A stretch of 64,000 nt of DNA from Limnanthes douglasii subsp. nivea. Its lineage: Eukaryota > Streptophyta > Magnoliopsida > Brassicales > Limnanthaceae. The position numbers and the translations under genes were made by a program. The stretch is taken from the NCBI GenBank assembly GCA_036936605.1, contig JAUPFV010000002.1, forward strand, positions 196,501,273 to 196,565,272, given 5' to 3'. This document shows positions 32,397 through 43,690 of this stretch, one piece after another. The notes under the pieces were generated by a model that was not told the origin of the DNA, did no database searches, and saw only the letters and a list, made by a program, of their open reading frames with translations. Position 1 is the first letter of the stretch, and each line of letters opens with the position of its first letter.

Positions 32397-35183
32397 TTAA
32401 TCCTCTTCTTCCGATGACCCATCAGAAGCGTCACTTTCTTCTGAAGAGCTTGATGGTACTTCGAATGCCTCTTTTGGACGATCTTTCTCTGGGACTTGCT
32501 TCCAAAATTCTGTTAAGTTTAGCCTTGGGTAGGCAGCATGGATTTCTCGAAGAAGATTATTAGCTGTATCGATTTCAGCCTTTCTGATACCTTCAAGCAT
32601 CACAGAACCAACGGAAGCTTCGGCTTTCTTGACGGCAGCTTTCTTTTCTTCCTCGAATCCTGTTCGAAGCGTAGTCAATTGACTTTGGCAATTATCTAAT
32701 TTTTCTTGAATTTCTTTAACAAGTTTCTCAGCGTCGGTAGATTTTTTCTTTGCCTCAGAAATAGCAGTAGAATGTTGAGAATTTAGATTTTCAAGCGCCA
32801 GTCGATGAGAAGCCTCCAGAGCTTCGATTTTTTCTTTGTGTTCCTTAAGAAGCTTTCCTTTCTCAGCTTCGAACTTTTGAAGTGCTTCATTTTTCAAAGC
32901 CTTTTCAGACTCTGTTTCTTTTTTTCTCTTGAGTAATTCCTTTGCAAGGAGCTCCAATTGTGTATTTGAATTTTTTACTTCTTCACACAATTTTTTTGCT
33001 GCAGCACTTAAGTTATCAAAAGGTCGAAGAATTGAAGTTACCTCATCGGATTTGTCTGGATTGGGCAAGTTTGATGGGTGGTGATGAACATGAACAATTG
33101 CGTTAGATATTGAAGCCATTGCAGCCCTAGTAGAAGTTGATGGAATGGTGTTGGTAGGCTGAGAGCCTTCACCAGTGAACACAAAATCCCCGCTCGAGTT
33201 AAAATCTTCGAGGTTAAGGTAATCGTCTACTTGGCTATCTCCTAGTGCCAGTCCCCCTTGAGGATTTTCTTCAATAAAAGTTTTCCCATGCACCTCGGAA
33301 GCCAGTACTTCTTCGAGTATGTCAGCCTCGTTCTTTTTCTTTGGAGTGGCGGACTTGTTCTTTTTCTTCTTTGGAGTATTGTTTTCTTTCTTTTTCTTTT
33401 TCAGAACAGGTTCATCCTCCTCGGATATTGGGGGAAGTTGAGATGCAGGCATTTTTCGTTTCCCTGCACGCTTCGAAGTTTTGGAAGGGTTAGCCTTGCT
33501 TGTGTTGGCTTTTTTTAGGGTTAGCTTTCCCTTCTTCTTCAGTGGCAGGTGACTGTCACTTCGATTCCTGGTGGGAAGGTAGGTTTTCCCATCTGGTACG
33601 AGTATGCTTTGGACTGCTATGATGGGATCTGGGGGGGACATCGGATCTTCAGGGAAGTCAGCTCCCAAGGTTATGCGCCACAGATGGCTGTTGACGAAGT
33701 TGATTGGTATAAAGGCTGAGTGAAAGCCGTTTCCCCAGGCTTTCTCTGCCCATTCAGCCATTCTCTGGAAGATAACCTTTGCAGTTGTTCGACGACCTTT
33801 GAATCTCCTCGGAATTTCTGAAAAGAGAATAAACAGTTAGATAAGTAGACTTGGTTAATCTGGCTAGGCTTAATAAGTTAAAAATGTTAACAATACAGTA
33901 ATGATTTACTTACTGCTATCTCTCCAGGTGAGAGTAAGTTTTGAGGGGTTGTCATCGGAAATCTCTTTACCATTTTCCCAAGCTCCTGATAAAAAGATAA
34001 ACCTCTGCTTCCAAAATTTATCAGCTTCGAGGAGGTCATCGATAATCTTCAGATCATCCTCCAACGTTAGGTAGTAGAATGGTAAAACTGGCCCATTTGA
34101 GAGTTTGGTCAGTGAGATGAAGTCTTCTATTTCGAGGGGGATGCCTCCTAGCCTCGACACCATAATGGCGGAGAATAAAGTGAATAGTTGGTTTTGGGTA
34201 ACCTGTGTTGGGCACAACTTAAGAATTTCGAAGTACCTTACAATCATTGGATCGAGGGGAAATCGAAGTCCCCAGTTGAAGAGCTCAGGGTAGACTACTA
34301 GTTCGTTCTTTTGACAGCTTAGAGGTGTTTCTCCTTCTACTGGTAGTCGAAGAGTCATGTTATCTGTTAATCTCTATAGTCTCCTGAGTTCCTCTTTTTC
34401 TGATTCGAGGTAGTAAGTATAGGATACATTCTTTAGGGCAAGAATGTACCGAGGACAAAGCGGTTGAAGGTTTTCCTGAACCAAAGCAGCAACATCCTCG
34501 GGGAGTGTAATAATAGGCTTCTTTCCTCGATTTTTCTTTGGAGGGGTTACCCCGTCAGCCTCGGATTCCCCTTCGGAATCAGATTCAGTGGCTTCAGAAT
34601 CATTTTCTTTGTTATTGTCCTCATCGGTGGCTTCATCGGGATGACTTCAGATTTGAGTCTCAGTTTGAGTCACAAGAATTGGTTGACTACTTGCTGGTGT
34701 AGTGTCAACCACTTCTTGTGGGGGAGGAGAAGAGGTTTCTGCATCGTCACCCATTGCTAGAAAGGTTGACTTCTTGTTAAGATTAACTCTAGTTGCTTCG
34801 AATCGTAGGATAGGTGATTTGGGTTGTAGTTTTTTAGAAGTTGGTGGTTTGTCAGAAGTGACAGCCTTAGATTTTCGATGTGGTCTTAATGATGGGGAAG
34901 TGGGTAGATTTCGAGGAGGAGAAGGTTGTTGGTTAGATTCTAGGTTTGAAGCTAGAGATGAAGTAGCAAGATTGGGATCGAAGTTACCGTACTTGAAGGT
35001 GGTAAGGGAAGAGTGAGGACCGTTGTAGATCAACCCAGCTGCTCTGTATTCTTCAGCTCTCTCTCCAATACAAAGATAATCGTAGGCACCGAATACTTGA
35101 TTGCTAGAACCAGGGAAGAGAGATTTCTTTGCTGTTCTTGGTTTTCTGGGTTTAGATCTTTTGTATTTGGGATATCTTCTCAT
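32397..35183 (-). pseudogene. antisense spliced gene of the Tat element (Transposase_28-like), two internal stops
   Basis: Exon 1 is 35183-33914 and exon 2 is 33817-32397; joined they give about 896 codons. Exon 1 starts MRRYPKYKRSKPRKPR and has a conserved QVFGAYDYLCIGERAEEYRA block. After a Pro/Ser-rich linker and an acidic stretch comes a block with ELFNWGLRFPLDPMIVRYFE, FTLFSAIMVSRLGGIPLE and FIFLSGAWENGKEIS, which resembles the plant putative gypsy-type transposon domain (Pfam Transposase_28) as I know it. Exon 2 holds WAEKAWGNGFHSAFIPINF, a long Lys/Ser-rich basic stretch (possible nuclear targeting) and a Glu/Lys-rich coiled coil, ending in an acidic Ser/Glu tail. A TGA (34649-34647) and TAG (34376-34374) interrupt exon 1. 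The function is unknown; proteins of this kind are known as extra ORFs in Tat elements. Confidence 0.85.
33818..33913 (-). other. intron in the antisense gene
   Basis: On the minus strand, 96 nt from GTAAGTAAATCA to a pyrimidine-rich end TTCTCTTTTCAG. Exon 1 ends one base into a codon and exon 2 supplies the other two (SKIPRR across the join). The reading frame continues for 18 codons before the first ATG of exon 2, which only makes sense if the intron is removed. The interval itself contains stops. Confidence 0.85.
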
Positions 35184-35356
35184 ACAATAGGTATTGATCT
35201 GAGAGGTTGTTTTAATGGCTGAACAAGGTGGAGTTTTTGAAGAACAGGATGAAGATGGCTTGAAGGTTGATGAAGAGTAGGATGAAGATGAAGAACAGGA
35301 TGAAGATGACTTTGAAGTGATTTATCTAAAAAGTTTTTAGTGAAGGTAGATCAGGG

Positions 35357-35364
35357 TATTTATA
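35357..35364 (-). promoter_or_regulatory. TATA box for the antisense gene
   Basis: The minus strand reads AACTATAAATACCC about 175 bases before the antisense ATG. TATA-like boxes lie in the same relative place in copies at 12065 and 47156. A promoter here would make antisense transcription independent of the LTR. Confidence 0.6.
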
Positions 35365-35743
35365 GTTAAAAGAAATGACGTTGAGAATTTGAAGAGGCAA
35401 AACCAGTGAGTTGCTCTCATTGGGTGGAATGTGAAACGTAAAGGAAACGTGTAGTGTCATAGACCTATCAAGTAGGGTCTAGTCAGTCTTTCAAGTAGGG
35501 ATCAGAAAATTCGAAGCATAAGCAAAATTATGTCTCTAGTAACAATATTCGAAGTAAAGGCAAGGTTGCATTTCAAGTTAGCAGGTTCGAAGTGATTGGG
35601 GAATTTATTTGCACTTATTCTTAAATTCGAAGAGAAGTTGCAAGCCATTGGGCTTAATCATAATGAAGAGGCGAAATGAAGGAAGTTGTATTTACTTGGA
35701 GTAAAGTCCGAAGAGCGAATAGTTCTTATAAATTGTCTGTATA

Positions 35744-35757
35744 AGAACTAGGGGGGC
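35744..35757 (+). promoter_or_regulatory. polypurine tract
   Basis: AGAACTAGGGGGGC, three bases before the 3' LTR, the usual position of the plus-strand DNA primer. Confidence 0.8.
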
Positions 35758-35760
35758 TAC

Positions 35761-36052
35761 TGATAAGGAAATATATCCTTTAAGGACCTAAATGTAATTA
35801 ATAAGGACTTAATTGATATGTTCTATTACTATAGAGTAAAATTAGGCCTTATAAGAAATATAGGGGCTGAATTGTAAATATTCCTCTATGTAACCGTTTT
35901 TCTAACTAACTTACTCAGCCTATTTAAAGAGGCTGAAGAGGTTATTGACACCTATGAAATAATCAGAAGCGAAATATTACTTTCACTACCTAAAATTCTC
36001 TCTGTGGATACTTGTGTTCTTTACTTTCTCAAATCAACTTTTATTCTTACCA
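35761..36052 (+). repeat. 3' LTR
   Basis: 292 bp. Differs from the 5' LTR at three positions (35819 T for A, 35829 C for A, 35913 A for T, by hand alignment). Confidence 0.95.
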
Positions 36053-38082
36053 ATCCATACCTTGTTGGTAGTTTTGATGATGACAAATTTCAGAGCATCA
36101 CGACACGACATGAGGATATTATTATTAATTAGGATATAAGTTAGAATGATTATGGTAGACATTGGCAGTTTGGTCAATATTTTTGTTCAAAAGTATACAT
36201 CAAAAGATGTGTGGTGTGCCAATACTTACAACATAAAAACAAGTGTTAACAAGATTCACCGAGACACACGCCATGATCTTGGGTGACCTGAATTTATATA
36301 TGGTTATAGGCCAACGGGAGAATACAAAACATGTTCATTATATGTTCATGTTAATTAATTATCCCATTTTTTACAAAATCATGGCCGAATGCATGCATAT
36401 AATAGGTTCAACGGTGCATTAATGCATTCATAGATAGTCAACGGTTGGGTCAGTGTGATAATGAGCAACCAATTAATAATAATGAAGTTTTATTCTTCTA
36501 AATAAAATCTATATGGATGACTCGAATAGGGGCCCTCTCCCTCCTAGCCGAGTCGGAGGGAAGCAGTAGAAATCATCACAATCAAAGAAAACAAATTCCT
36601 TCGTTTTCCAAGACAAGACAATTAATTATCGAGTTGAACTATTATAATTTTTGTAAATAAAATTGAATATCTTTGATTTGATTGATCAAGACATAATTGG
36701 AGTCCTTGTTGCAGTAATATGCAATAAACTACCACGTGTTAGAAAATCTCAAAAGAGATAATAACTGAGGTGGATAAGCTTAGTTAGGTAAGCTATGTAT
36801 GAAAAATATTTTACCCAGTGTGGATAGCCAACATGTTGTTGGTTAAGTAGAAGAACAACAAGTGAAAGATGTGCATTGGCATGACTTATCTAAAAATTAC
36901 TTGTATAAAATATCAATTTCCCCTTACGTGTTTTGATTAGTTAATGTATGTAACTCATGTGAACAAAATCTTATCTTCCATGAATGCATACTTGGTTTAC
37001 AATCAAATTCCAATGCATAAAGAAGATCAAAAGCAAATGACTTTGATAATAGAGCGATGAATGAATTGTTATAATACTATGTTATTTATGCTAAAAATAT
37101 TTGAAACTACATATTAGAGGCATGTTAATAATCCCTTTTAAGCCAATTCAGACGCAATATAAATGGTTACATTGATGAAATGGTAGTCACAAATAACCAG
37201 GATGAATATTACCTAACAGATTTTTCACGAACTTTTCCAATCTCCGAAGGGTCAACCTGAAGCTATACCCTTGGAATTTTCCCTTTAGAGCCAAATTAAG
37301 AAATGTTTTAGGGTACCCGGTTATAAGAAAAATGATAGAAGCATATCCTACAAAACTAACAAACCTTATTCAATAAAACCGCCATAAAACATTAAGAATG
37401 AATGATTATGACATGAAGATCAACTACTTTAAATAAGTTCCTCTTGCACTCTTCAAAAACATGCAAATATTTCTTCTTGATAAGTCATAAATCCATCACC
37501 GGCTTATATCCATCGGCCATAATTAGGTACCCTCGACTATGAAGCTGTAGTCGATGGATACTAGCTAAATCATACCCATACAATAGATTATATACGGATA
37601 TTGGGATGATGTACCCTCGATCCCACAACATAATTTGAAGGAAATCATTAGAAGATCCAAGTGTCGTCCGTGTGAAGCCATGACCATACTTCGGCTGACG
37701 AGAAACGGTTATCAAGAGAAGCAAGTATATGTACCCATAACATAATAAGATTAATGTCAATAGTATATCCAGGCGTTGTCCGCGTAAAAGAAATACCATA
37801 CTTCGGCCCAAGAGAAGTGGTTGTTATAAAAAATAAGGCCAGTCATAGTAGTAACAAAACAACGTTAAGAAAGTGGAAACAAAACATGGATCCACAACCA
37901 AGCATAACAGAAAATGGAGAATTATTTGTAAGTAGTGGAGTAATGTATTACAAATATATTATATAAAAGGATTGAGACCCTAAAGCAATTTAATATTTTC
38001 CTATCAAAGCAATCATATCATATCACGTTTGTTCTTCTATTTTGCATACTCTATTTCTATCACTAAATATATTACTAGATTT
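36053..38082. other. decayed DNA between gypsy elements; possibly includes an LTR near its right end
   Basis: The first bases continue the target of the young element. No coding match was seen. 37640-37860 contains two diverged copies of a ~105-bp segment (GTCGTCCGTGTGAAGCC... and GTTGTCCGCGTAAAAGA..., each followed by ATACTTCGGC). The part just before 38083 should be the 3' end of an LTR because a PBS follows, but its start could not be set. Confidence 0.4.
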
Positions 38083-38100
38083 TGGAGCCATCTCTGGGAA
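38083..38100 (+). promoter_or_regulatory. putative PBS of element C
   Basis: TGGAGCCATCTCTGGGAA resembles the TGGCGCCnTCTGTGGGAA form seen in many plant Tat-type elements, with changes. Confidence 0.5.
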
Positions 38101-38159
38101 ATGCATAACGCGTAACTCCTACCTGAGTAAGTGATGGTGTCAACTAGGTTAGAAATTGA

Positions 38160-38960
38160 GAAGGAGAATATGGAAGCCCCCATGGATAAGGTAGGAAAGG
38201 TAACCAAGTAATTATGGAGAATCCAACCAGCGACAAAGTAATCGTGGGAGCTGATCAAGTGGATCTTCAGGAAGTTTACGTAACCGCAAATCAGAATGAC
38301 GATCAATCCCAGATCAACGCTGGTGGAGCAGCATATGGGGAAAAGCCCGTAAATCTCTGTATGTCTTCCATCCCCTCTAATATATCGAGATTAACGGGGT
38401 TTCCCCCCATATGCATCCTAGATCATGCCCACTTTTCAACATAAAATCTAAGAGTTTAAACCATCCACCACAGAGAAGAAGCGCTATGAAGAAGGACCCA
38501 GTACGAACACACTTAGTCCTCAAACTAGTTGGACACGCTTTTCTTATTACGAGAATCCCGTTAGGAAGTTCACGCCTCTGATGGAGAAAATAGCCACTAT
38601 CCATGTGAAAACCAAAGGAAGAGCCAAATATCATATGTCGAGGCGTATGCTAGCAGCACCATATAAAAATCCTCTCGTTATTTCTGCGCCTGTCACAAAG
38701 ATCATGAGAACCATATAGAAAGCATCTTGACAGTGGGTAACTTGTCCAGTTTCTAAAGCAAAGAGAAAGCACGGTAGTATAAGAAGAGGTAGCCATTGCA
38801 ACGCCTACTGAGGCACCTAACATGTTTGTGGAAAATAAACAACGATTATGGATAATTTTTGGCGGGGATACCCTGTCAAAAATTGAACCAGCGACATGAA
38901 AACGACATCATAAGGATCTAGATAATTATTTAGTTGGCAGTTCTTCATATCACAATTTTC
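38160..38960 (+). pseudogene. gag of element C, decayed
   Basis: An open piece at 38214-38444 (MENPTSDKVIVGADQVDLQE) gives the N-terminal part. The central gag domain is largely lost. A zinc-knuckle remnant reads FCACHKDHENHIESI near 38675-38720, matching the C-x2-H-x4-H-x4-C type with the last Cys changed. Several frames and stops. Confidence 0.55.
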
Positions 38961-38968
38961 AAGAACCA

Positions 38969-39466
38969 GTGACAGACCTCACTTTCAATAATGATGACTT
39001 GAAGGATATTATCACACCCCATGAATATGACCTAACAATCAATGCTAATATTTCAGGGGTTATGGTGATAAGAGTAATAGTAGATAATAGTAGCTTTGCC
39101 AAGGTTATCTTCAAAGCGAGCTACAAACAGATGCTGGGGGTACCTCCATGCAAGACAACAGACAGGCAGCTAGTCTTTTACGAAAGGAAATCAACTAATT
39201 GTGTGGAGAAATTCGAACTTTTGGTCACATTAGGACATGGCAACACTAAAAACGTAATCCATACTTTGTTAATGATCATTAATGCCCCCAACTCCTACCA
39301 GACTATACTGGGAAGACCATGGCTACATAAGCTTGAGGCAACAACCTGCTCATTTAGGCAGTGTATTAAGTACCTTATTGGAAATTTAATGGGTATAATA
39401 AAAGGTAACTATTGGAAAACAAGGAAATGTTATGCCATAACACCACACCATTCTAGAGCGGTATAA
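38969..39466 (+). pseudogene. protease of element C, active site lost
   Basis: A continuous stretch of 165 codons carries the gypsy protease pattern: LTFNNDDLKDIITPHEYDL, VIVDNSSFAKVIFKASYKQM and YQTILGRPWLHKLEA. The catalytic Asp-Thr-Gly is Asp-Asn-Ser, which should abolish activity. It is a good match in length and layout to the protease at 28020-28500 but a different lineage. Confidence 0.75.
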
Positions 39467-40258
39467 TATAAATTAATGAGCTTTGAGGTATGGAACCATC
39501 CTGGAATGATTGATCGAAATAAATTAGAAGCCGATGAAATTAGAGAGGATGAAAATAAAGATGGTACCCTGCGCGAAGAAATAAGTGTCACCTAAGAGGA
39601 CAACAAGGTCCTCATGATATGTAGTAAACTTGAACAAGATTTTAAAAATAGCTTGATAGCTTGATTGCAGAAAAACAAGGATGTCTTTGCATGGAATACA
39701 GAGAAAGTAACAAGAGTAGACCCAAGTGTCATTTGTCATTTCGTAGCCGTTGGTAGTAGTGTTCGACCAATACGACAAAAAAGGGAGAACCTTATCTCCA
39801 GAGAAGTCAGAGGAAATATTCAGGGGGTCAACAAGCTAGTTATGCGGGCTATATCAGACAGGCTCAATACCTGATATAGATAGCAAATCCAGTGTTACTG
39901 AAAAATAAGAATGAAAAATGGCGCATGTGTGCCGCTTTCACCGATCTCAACCGAGTATGCGCGTGTGACACTTTTTCTCTCCCAAGAATTGACCAACTCA
40001 TCGATGCCGCCTTTGGTAAAGAGTTTCTATTGTTCATGTATGCATACTCTGGGTACAATCATATACCCATGAACCCAGCTGACAAGAAGCATACCACATT
40101 CGGAACTGAACGAGGCCTTTACAACTACAAGATTATGTCATTCGTACTAAAACAATGCCGTGTCTACATATCAAAGGCTAATCAACAAGATATTCAAAGG
40201 AAATTTGGGTCAACATATGGAAGCCTACATCTATGATATGATTGTGAAAATAAATTAT
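39467..40258 (+). pseudogene. reverse transcriptase fragment of element C
   Basis: The pre-RT segment 39665-39874 includes VFAWNTEKVTRVDPSVICHF. RT at 39892-40236 has KWRMCAAFTDLNRVC, MYAYSGYNHIPMNP and YKIMSFVLK. After a frame change it reads STYQRLINKIFKGNLGQHM and YIYDMIVK, where the catalytic YIDD is YIYD. It ends at the chimeric junction at about 40258-40300. Confidence 0.75.
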
Positions 40259-40274
40259 GGAGAAATGTTTGACG

Positions 40275-40760
40275 ACTCACGAAAGAGGTCCTCACGAAAG
40301 AGGCACGTAGTAAGTTTGATGACCCAGTTAGAAGGAAAAATGTCCGCCCATCTTTACCAAGATCCGGTGTCATTTATTATATTTGATGGTGATGATTTGA
40401 TAGATGTTGCTGGATCACATGAGGATAATGTGGCAATCAGGGCAGAAACTGAGAGAAATAAAATTCGTAGACTTTTGATTGACATGGGTAGTTCAGTAAA
40501 CATCTTGTTCATGTCCACTTACAAGCAAATGAAAAACCTCCAGTCATGAATTATTTGAATAGAAAAGCAATGGGATTCACACGGATGACTACATAGGTAA
40601 TTGGAGAATTTCAAGGAGACATACTGTTAGGAAAAAATCCATTCATGAAAACAGTGACAGTATTGTTTATAGTGGTTGATGCTACAACCTCATACATACA
40701 ATGCTACTTTTGGAAGATGATGGTTGTCAATGGCGCATGTTGTTTCCTTAACTGGTCATC
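40275..40760 (+). pseudogene. protease of element D
   Basis: RKRHVVSLMTQLEGKMSAHL and FIIFDGDDLIDVAGSHED parallel the young family (RKRHIVNLTRQIEGGASAHL). The active site is LLIDMGSSVNILF, with Met in place of Thr. A stop at 40547 and frameshifts follow before the terminal region. Broken. Confidence 0.8.
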
Positions 40761-40889
40761 AATATTTGAAATATGAAATCGGAGGTCAAGTCAGAGTTGT
40801 CCGCAACAGCCAGAGAGTGGCTAGAGAATGCTAGATACTACTTTGGCTCATAAGGAAATACAAAATGTTAAAACATAGAAAAATAAAAA

Positions 40890-41640
40890 TTGCTAGAGTT
40901 CAGTTTAGAGACAAATGTTGTAGATGATTCGAGAGAGGCTCCCCGTTCTGTAATACCTGATGAGGATGTCATAGTATATACTTTTCCTAATGGAAAATGT
41001 TTGAAGATTGGAGCTCGGTTACCTCCAATCATAAGGGAACAATTGATATCCTTCTTGGAAAAGAATTTACACATGCTTGCTTGGTTCATCGAGGATGTAC
41101 CAGGGGTACCTACGAGTATTATTTACCAAAAAACCGTAATACAACCCAATATATACCTCAATATCCAGAAACAAAGGACTACTGAAAATTCCAAAGCAAT
41201 CGTGATAGAGTTAGATCGAATAACGAATGTCGGGCATAATCAATAGTCTCAATACTCATTGTGGGCAGCAGAACCGATACTCATCAAGAACAAAAATGGG
41301 AAATGACGAATGTCTGTTGAGTTCATAAATTTAAACATAACTTGTCTGAATGATCCTTTCCGTATCTCAAGAATTTACCAATTGATAGACTTAACCTTGG
41401 GTAATAAAATATTATCATTCATGGATTCTTTTACGGGGTATAATCAGATACATATGGATTCAAGAGACCAAGACAACACCATATTCATAACAGGTATGGG
41501 GCTCCACATCTACAATATGATGATGTTTGGTTTAAAGAATTCTAGAGCTACTTATCAGTGCTTTGTAAATAAACTTTTCGCTAGCCAGATTGTATGTTAG
41601 TAAAAATTATGAGAGATGAGGATTATTTTGTCGATTTAAA
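40890..41640 (+). pseudogene. reverse transcriptase of element D
   Basis: 40890-41246 is the pre-RT segment (LPPIIREQLISFLEKNLHML, then WFIEDVPGVPTSII). 41310-41600 is RT (LTLGNKILSFMDSFTGYNQI, MMMFGLKNSRATYQCFVN). A stop at 41598 comes just before the YIDD motif, which is deleted. Dead. Confidence 0.8.
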
Positions 41641-41689
41641 GGAAAACTTTTATAACTTGAAAGAAATTAACAACTGTGTTAGATAATAC

Positions 41690-42450
41690 AGTAAGAACAG
41701 TTTTGGCCAGAGAAATTAACGGTTTCCGTGCCCTGTCTACTATGTAAATAAAATCTTGTTAGCTGCTAGAAAATAATACTTAAAACTAAAAAATATTTTT
41801 GGCTACAGTTGCGGCAGCGAGAAAAATGATAATATATTTTTAAGCCTATTCTATTACAGCTCGAATTTCTTTTCAATTTAAGAATATGTTGCAAAACCTA
41901 GATGTATTTGTTCAGATAACTAAATGATCAATCGAATTAGGATATTATGGAATTGAATTTGAACCCCGAACAAAAATTAAAGCACAGGCTTTGGCAGACT
42001 TTTTATTCGCGTTTCATTTCAAACGACCCGAGGCTGGATCAGATATTGAGGAGCCTCAAAATGAGTGAATACTTCAAACTGATGGGGGCTCTAGTGTTAT
42101 GGTTGATACCGTTGGGGTTCAGTTGGTATCCCATATGGATATTTAATGTACCAAACAATACATTTTGGTTTCATAACATCAAATAATGAGGCAGACTACA
42201 AAGTAGCTTCAGCAGGACTACGGCCTGCGCAAATTTGTGGTGCTAAGAAAGTTCATCTAATAAGTGATTCATAACTTCTTATTAATCATTCCTTGGGTTA
42301 GTACAAAGCAAGAAAAGATCACCTAGTAAAATACTTAAAAACATTAAAAGAGTCAGCAACTTTCTTTGAACACGTTAAGTACAAACATATTCAGCGGACT
42401 AAAAATTTAATGGTTGATTCTTTGGTTCCTATTAAATATATGGAAGGATA
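41690..42450 (+). pseudogene. RNase H domains of element D
   Basis: VYYVNKILLAARK-like first RNase H remnants near 41740, then a GYYGIEFEPRTKIKAQALADF-like connection near 41940-42000 and LQTDGGSSVMVDTVGVQLV near 42070-42130, the second RNase H. Many stops and shifts. Confidence 0.65.
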
Positions 42451-42639
42451 TTCATGGATACCGGTACAAATATTGGATATAAATATTGGAGTTATGAGAT
42501 TAAAGAATTTATAAATATAGGAACTCTTCCAGTTCATAAAGCATTGACTAAAAGGTTAAGGTTCAAAACACATGGTTTCAAAGTCCGAGGATATACTCTA
42601 TACGAAGTATTTAACTTAACCAATATTACGGATCCTTAG

Positions 42640-43690
42640 AACTAATTAATCACAAATGATATTATCTAAATTGCATGATGGGGAGGGATATACCTATTGT
42701 GGGTATAAAACATTGAGAAAGGTTTTATTGGCTGGATAATATTGGCCTTCTATCATGGCAGATTCCAAAGACTTAATTCGGAAACGTGACCCATGTCAAT
42801 GGTTTGCGAATGTAATTACAAGTCGTACCGCTTGATTCAATTTCAAGGGTATTGATTTTCGACATGTAGGGGTTGAATTTGGTTGGATATTTTCCTATAG
42901 CCTCAGGGAGACGCCAAACCATCATTGTGGCTGTTGATTATTTTTTAAATAGGTGGAAGCAAATCCTCTAAATGTGTTATTAAATTCATCTCATCTAATA
43001 TATATTCTAGGTTCAGAATTCTAAAAACAATTGTTACATACAAATACCCTCAATTTTAAAATAGAGTCATACAAACATTTTGTTCCTATAGAAGTATTCA
43101 ACATTGCTTTTCATCTTTTTTTCATGCCCATGCTAACATAGAATTAAATGTAACAGCAAATCCATCTCAGATGGTTTGAGAAAAAAATTGAAAAGGGTGG
43201 CTAGGAAATGGCTAAATTATTTACAATAATTATTATGGGCTTATCGAACCACGCCCCAGACAACAACTCAAAGTCTTTTTTTACTTTGGGTTACAAGATG
43301 GATAAAGTGGCCTAGCTGAGTCTAACCTCCCATCTTTCTGAATAAAAAATTAGTATAGAGTGGGTAATAATGAGGGTCGAAGAGATGAGCTAGACCTAAT
43401 TGAGGAAAAAAGAACAAGGGTGCATCTGAGATCCTTTTATTATCGGACTTTGATGAGAAGCAGGTATGCATCTAACGTCCGAAGAAGATAATTTAGAAAG
43501 AGGATAAAGTTGAGAAAAAGGTCTTCCTACACATTAAATATACATGATTGAGGAAGTTAGCACCAAATAGGGAAAGACCATATTTGGTTATCGAGATAGT
43601 TAAGCTTAGTAATTATAGGGTGAAAGATCAACAAGATAACCCTCTTCAAAATCCATGGAATATAAGCAATTAAGACCCTATCTGGAATAA
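42640..43690 (+). pseudogene. integrase of element D
   Basis: The zinc-binding N-terminal domain (LHDGEGYTYCGYKTLRKVLL-like, 42670-42735) and a degraded core follow. The C-terminal part has YRTTPQTTTQS near 43245 and a DRVLRKVFLH-equivalent near 43500. It ends HPWNIE-like (LQNPWNISN) around 43660. No open frame longer than a few dozen codons. Confidence 0.65.

Larger units (their letters stand above)
25775..36052 (+). mobile_element. complete young Tat-type Ty3/gypsy element with antisense gene
   Basis: Two 292-bp LTRs (25775-26066, 35761-36052) begin TGATAAGG and end TTACCA. By hand I find 3 substitutions and no indels between them. The element has a 5-bp duplication (ATCCA), a PBS perfectly complementary to asparagine tRNA and a polypurine tract. 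Inside, the sense strand encodes gag, protease, RT, RNase H, a second RNase H and integrase. The antisense strand carries a spliced gene (35183-32397). RT precedes integrase (gypsy order). The dual RNase H, lack of a chromodomain and antisense ORF point to the Tat lineage. Despite its youth it has five sense stops, one frame change and two antisense stops, so it needs proteins supplied in trans. Confidence 0.95.
38083..40258 (+). mobile_element. gypsy element C, 5' half only
   Basis: PBS, gag, protease and the first part of RT on the plus strand. The sequence stops just after the RT catalytic motif, where it joins the protease of a different element (D). The lineage is Tat-like but the protease is clearly distinct from the young family. 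Confidence 0.7.

Noticed and set aside
33258..33518. Plus-strand open frame rich in Phe/Leu opposite exon 2 of the antisense gene
   Set aside because: Mirror image of the lysine/glutamate-rich antisense coding sequence, not an independent gene.
36519..36560. Short GC-rich inverted word (CTCCTAGCCGAGTCGGAGG)
   Set aside because: Single short hairpin with no neighbouring gene to regulate and no target duplication.
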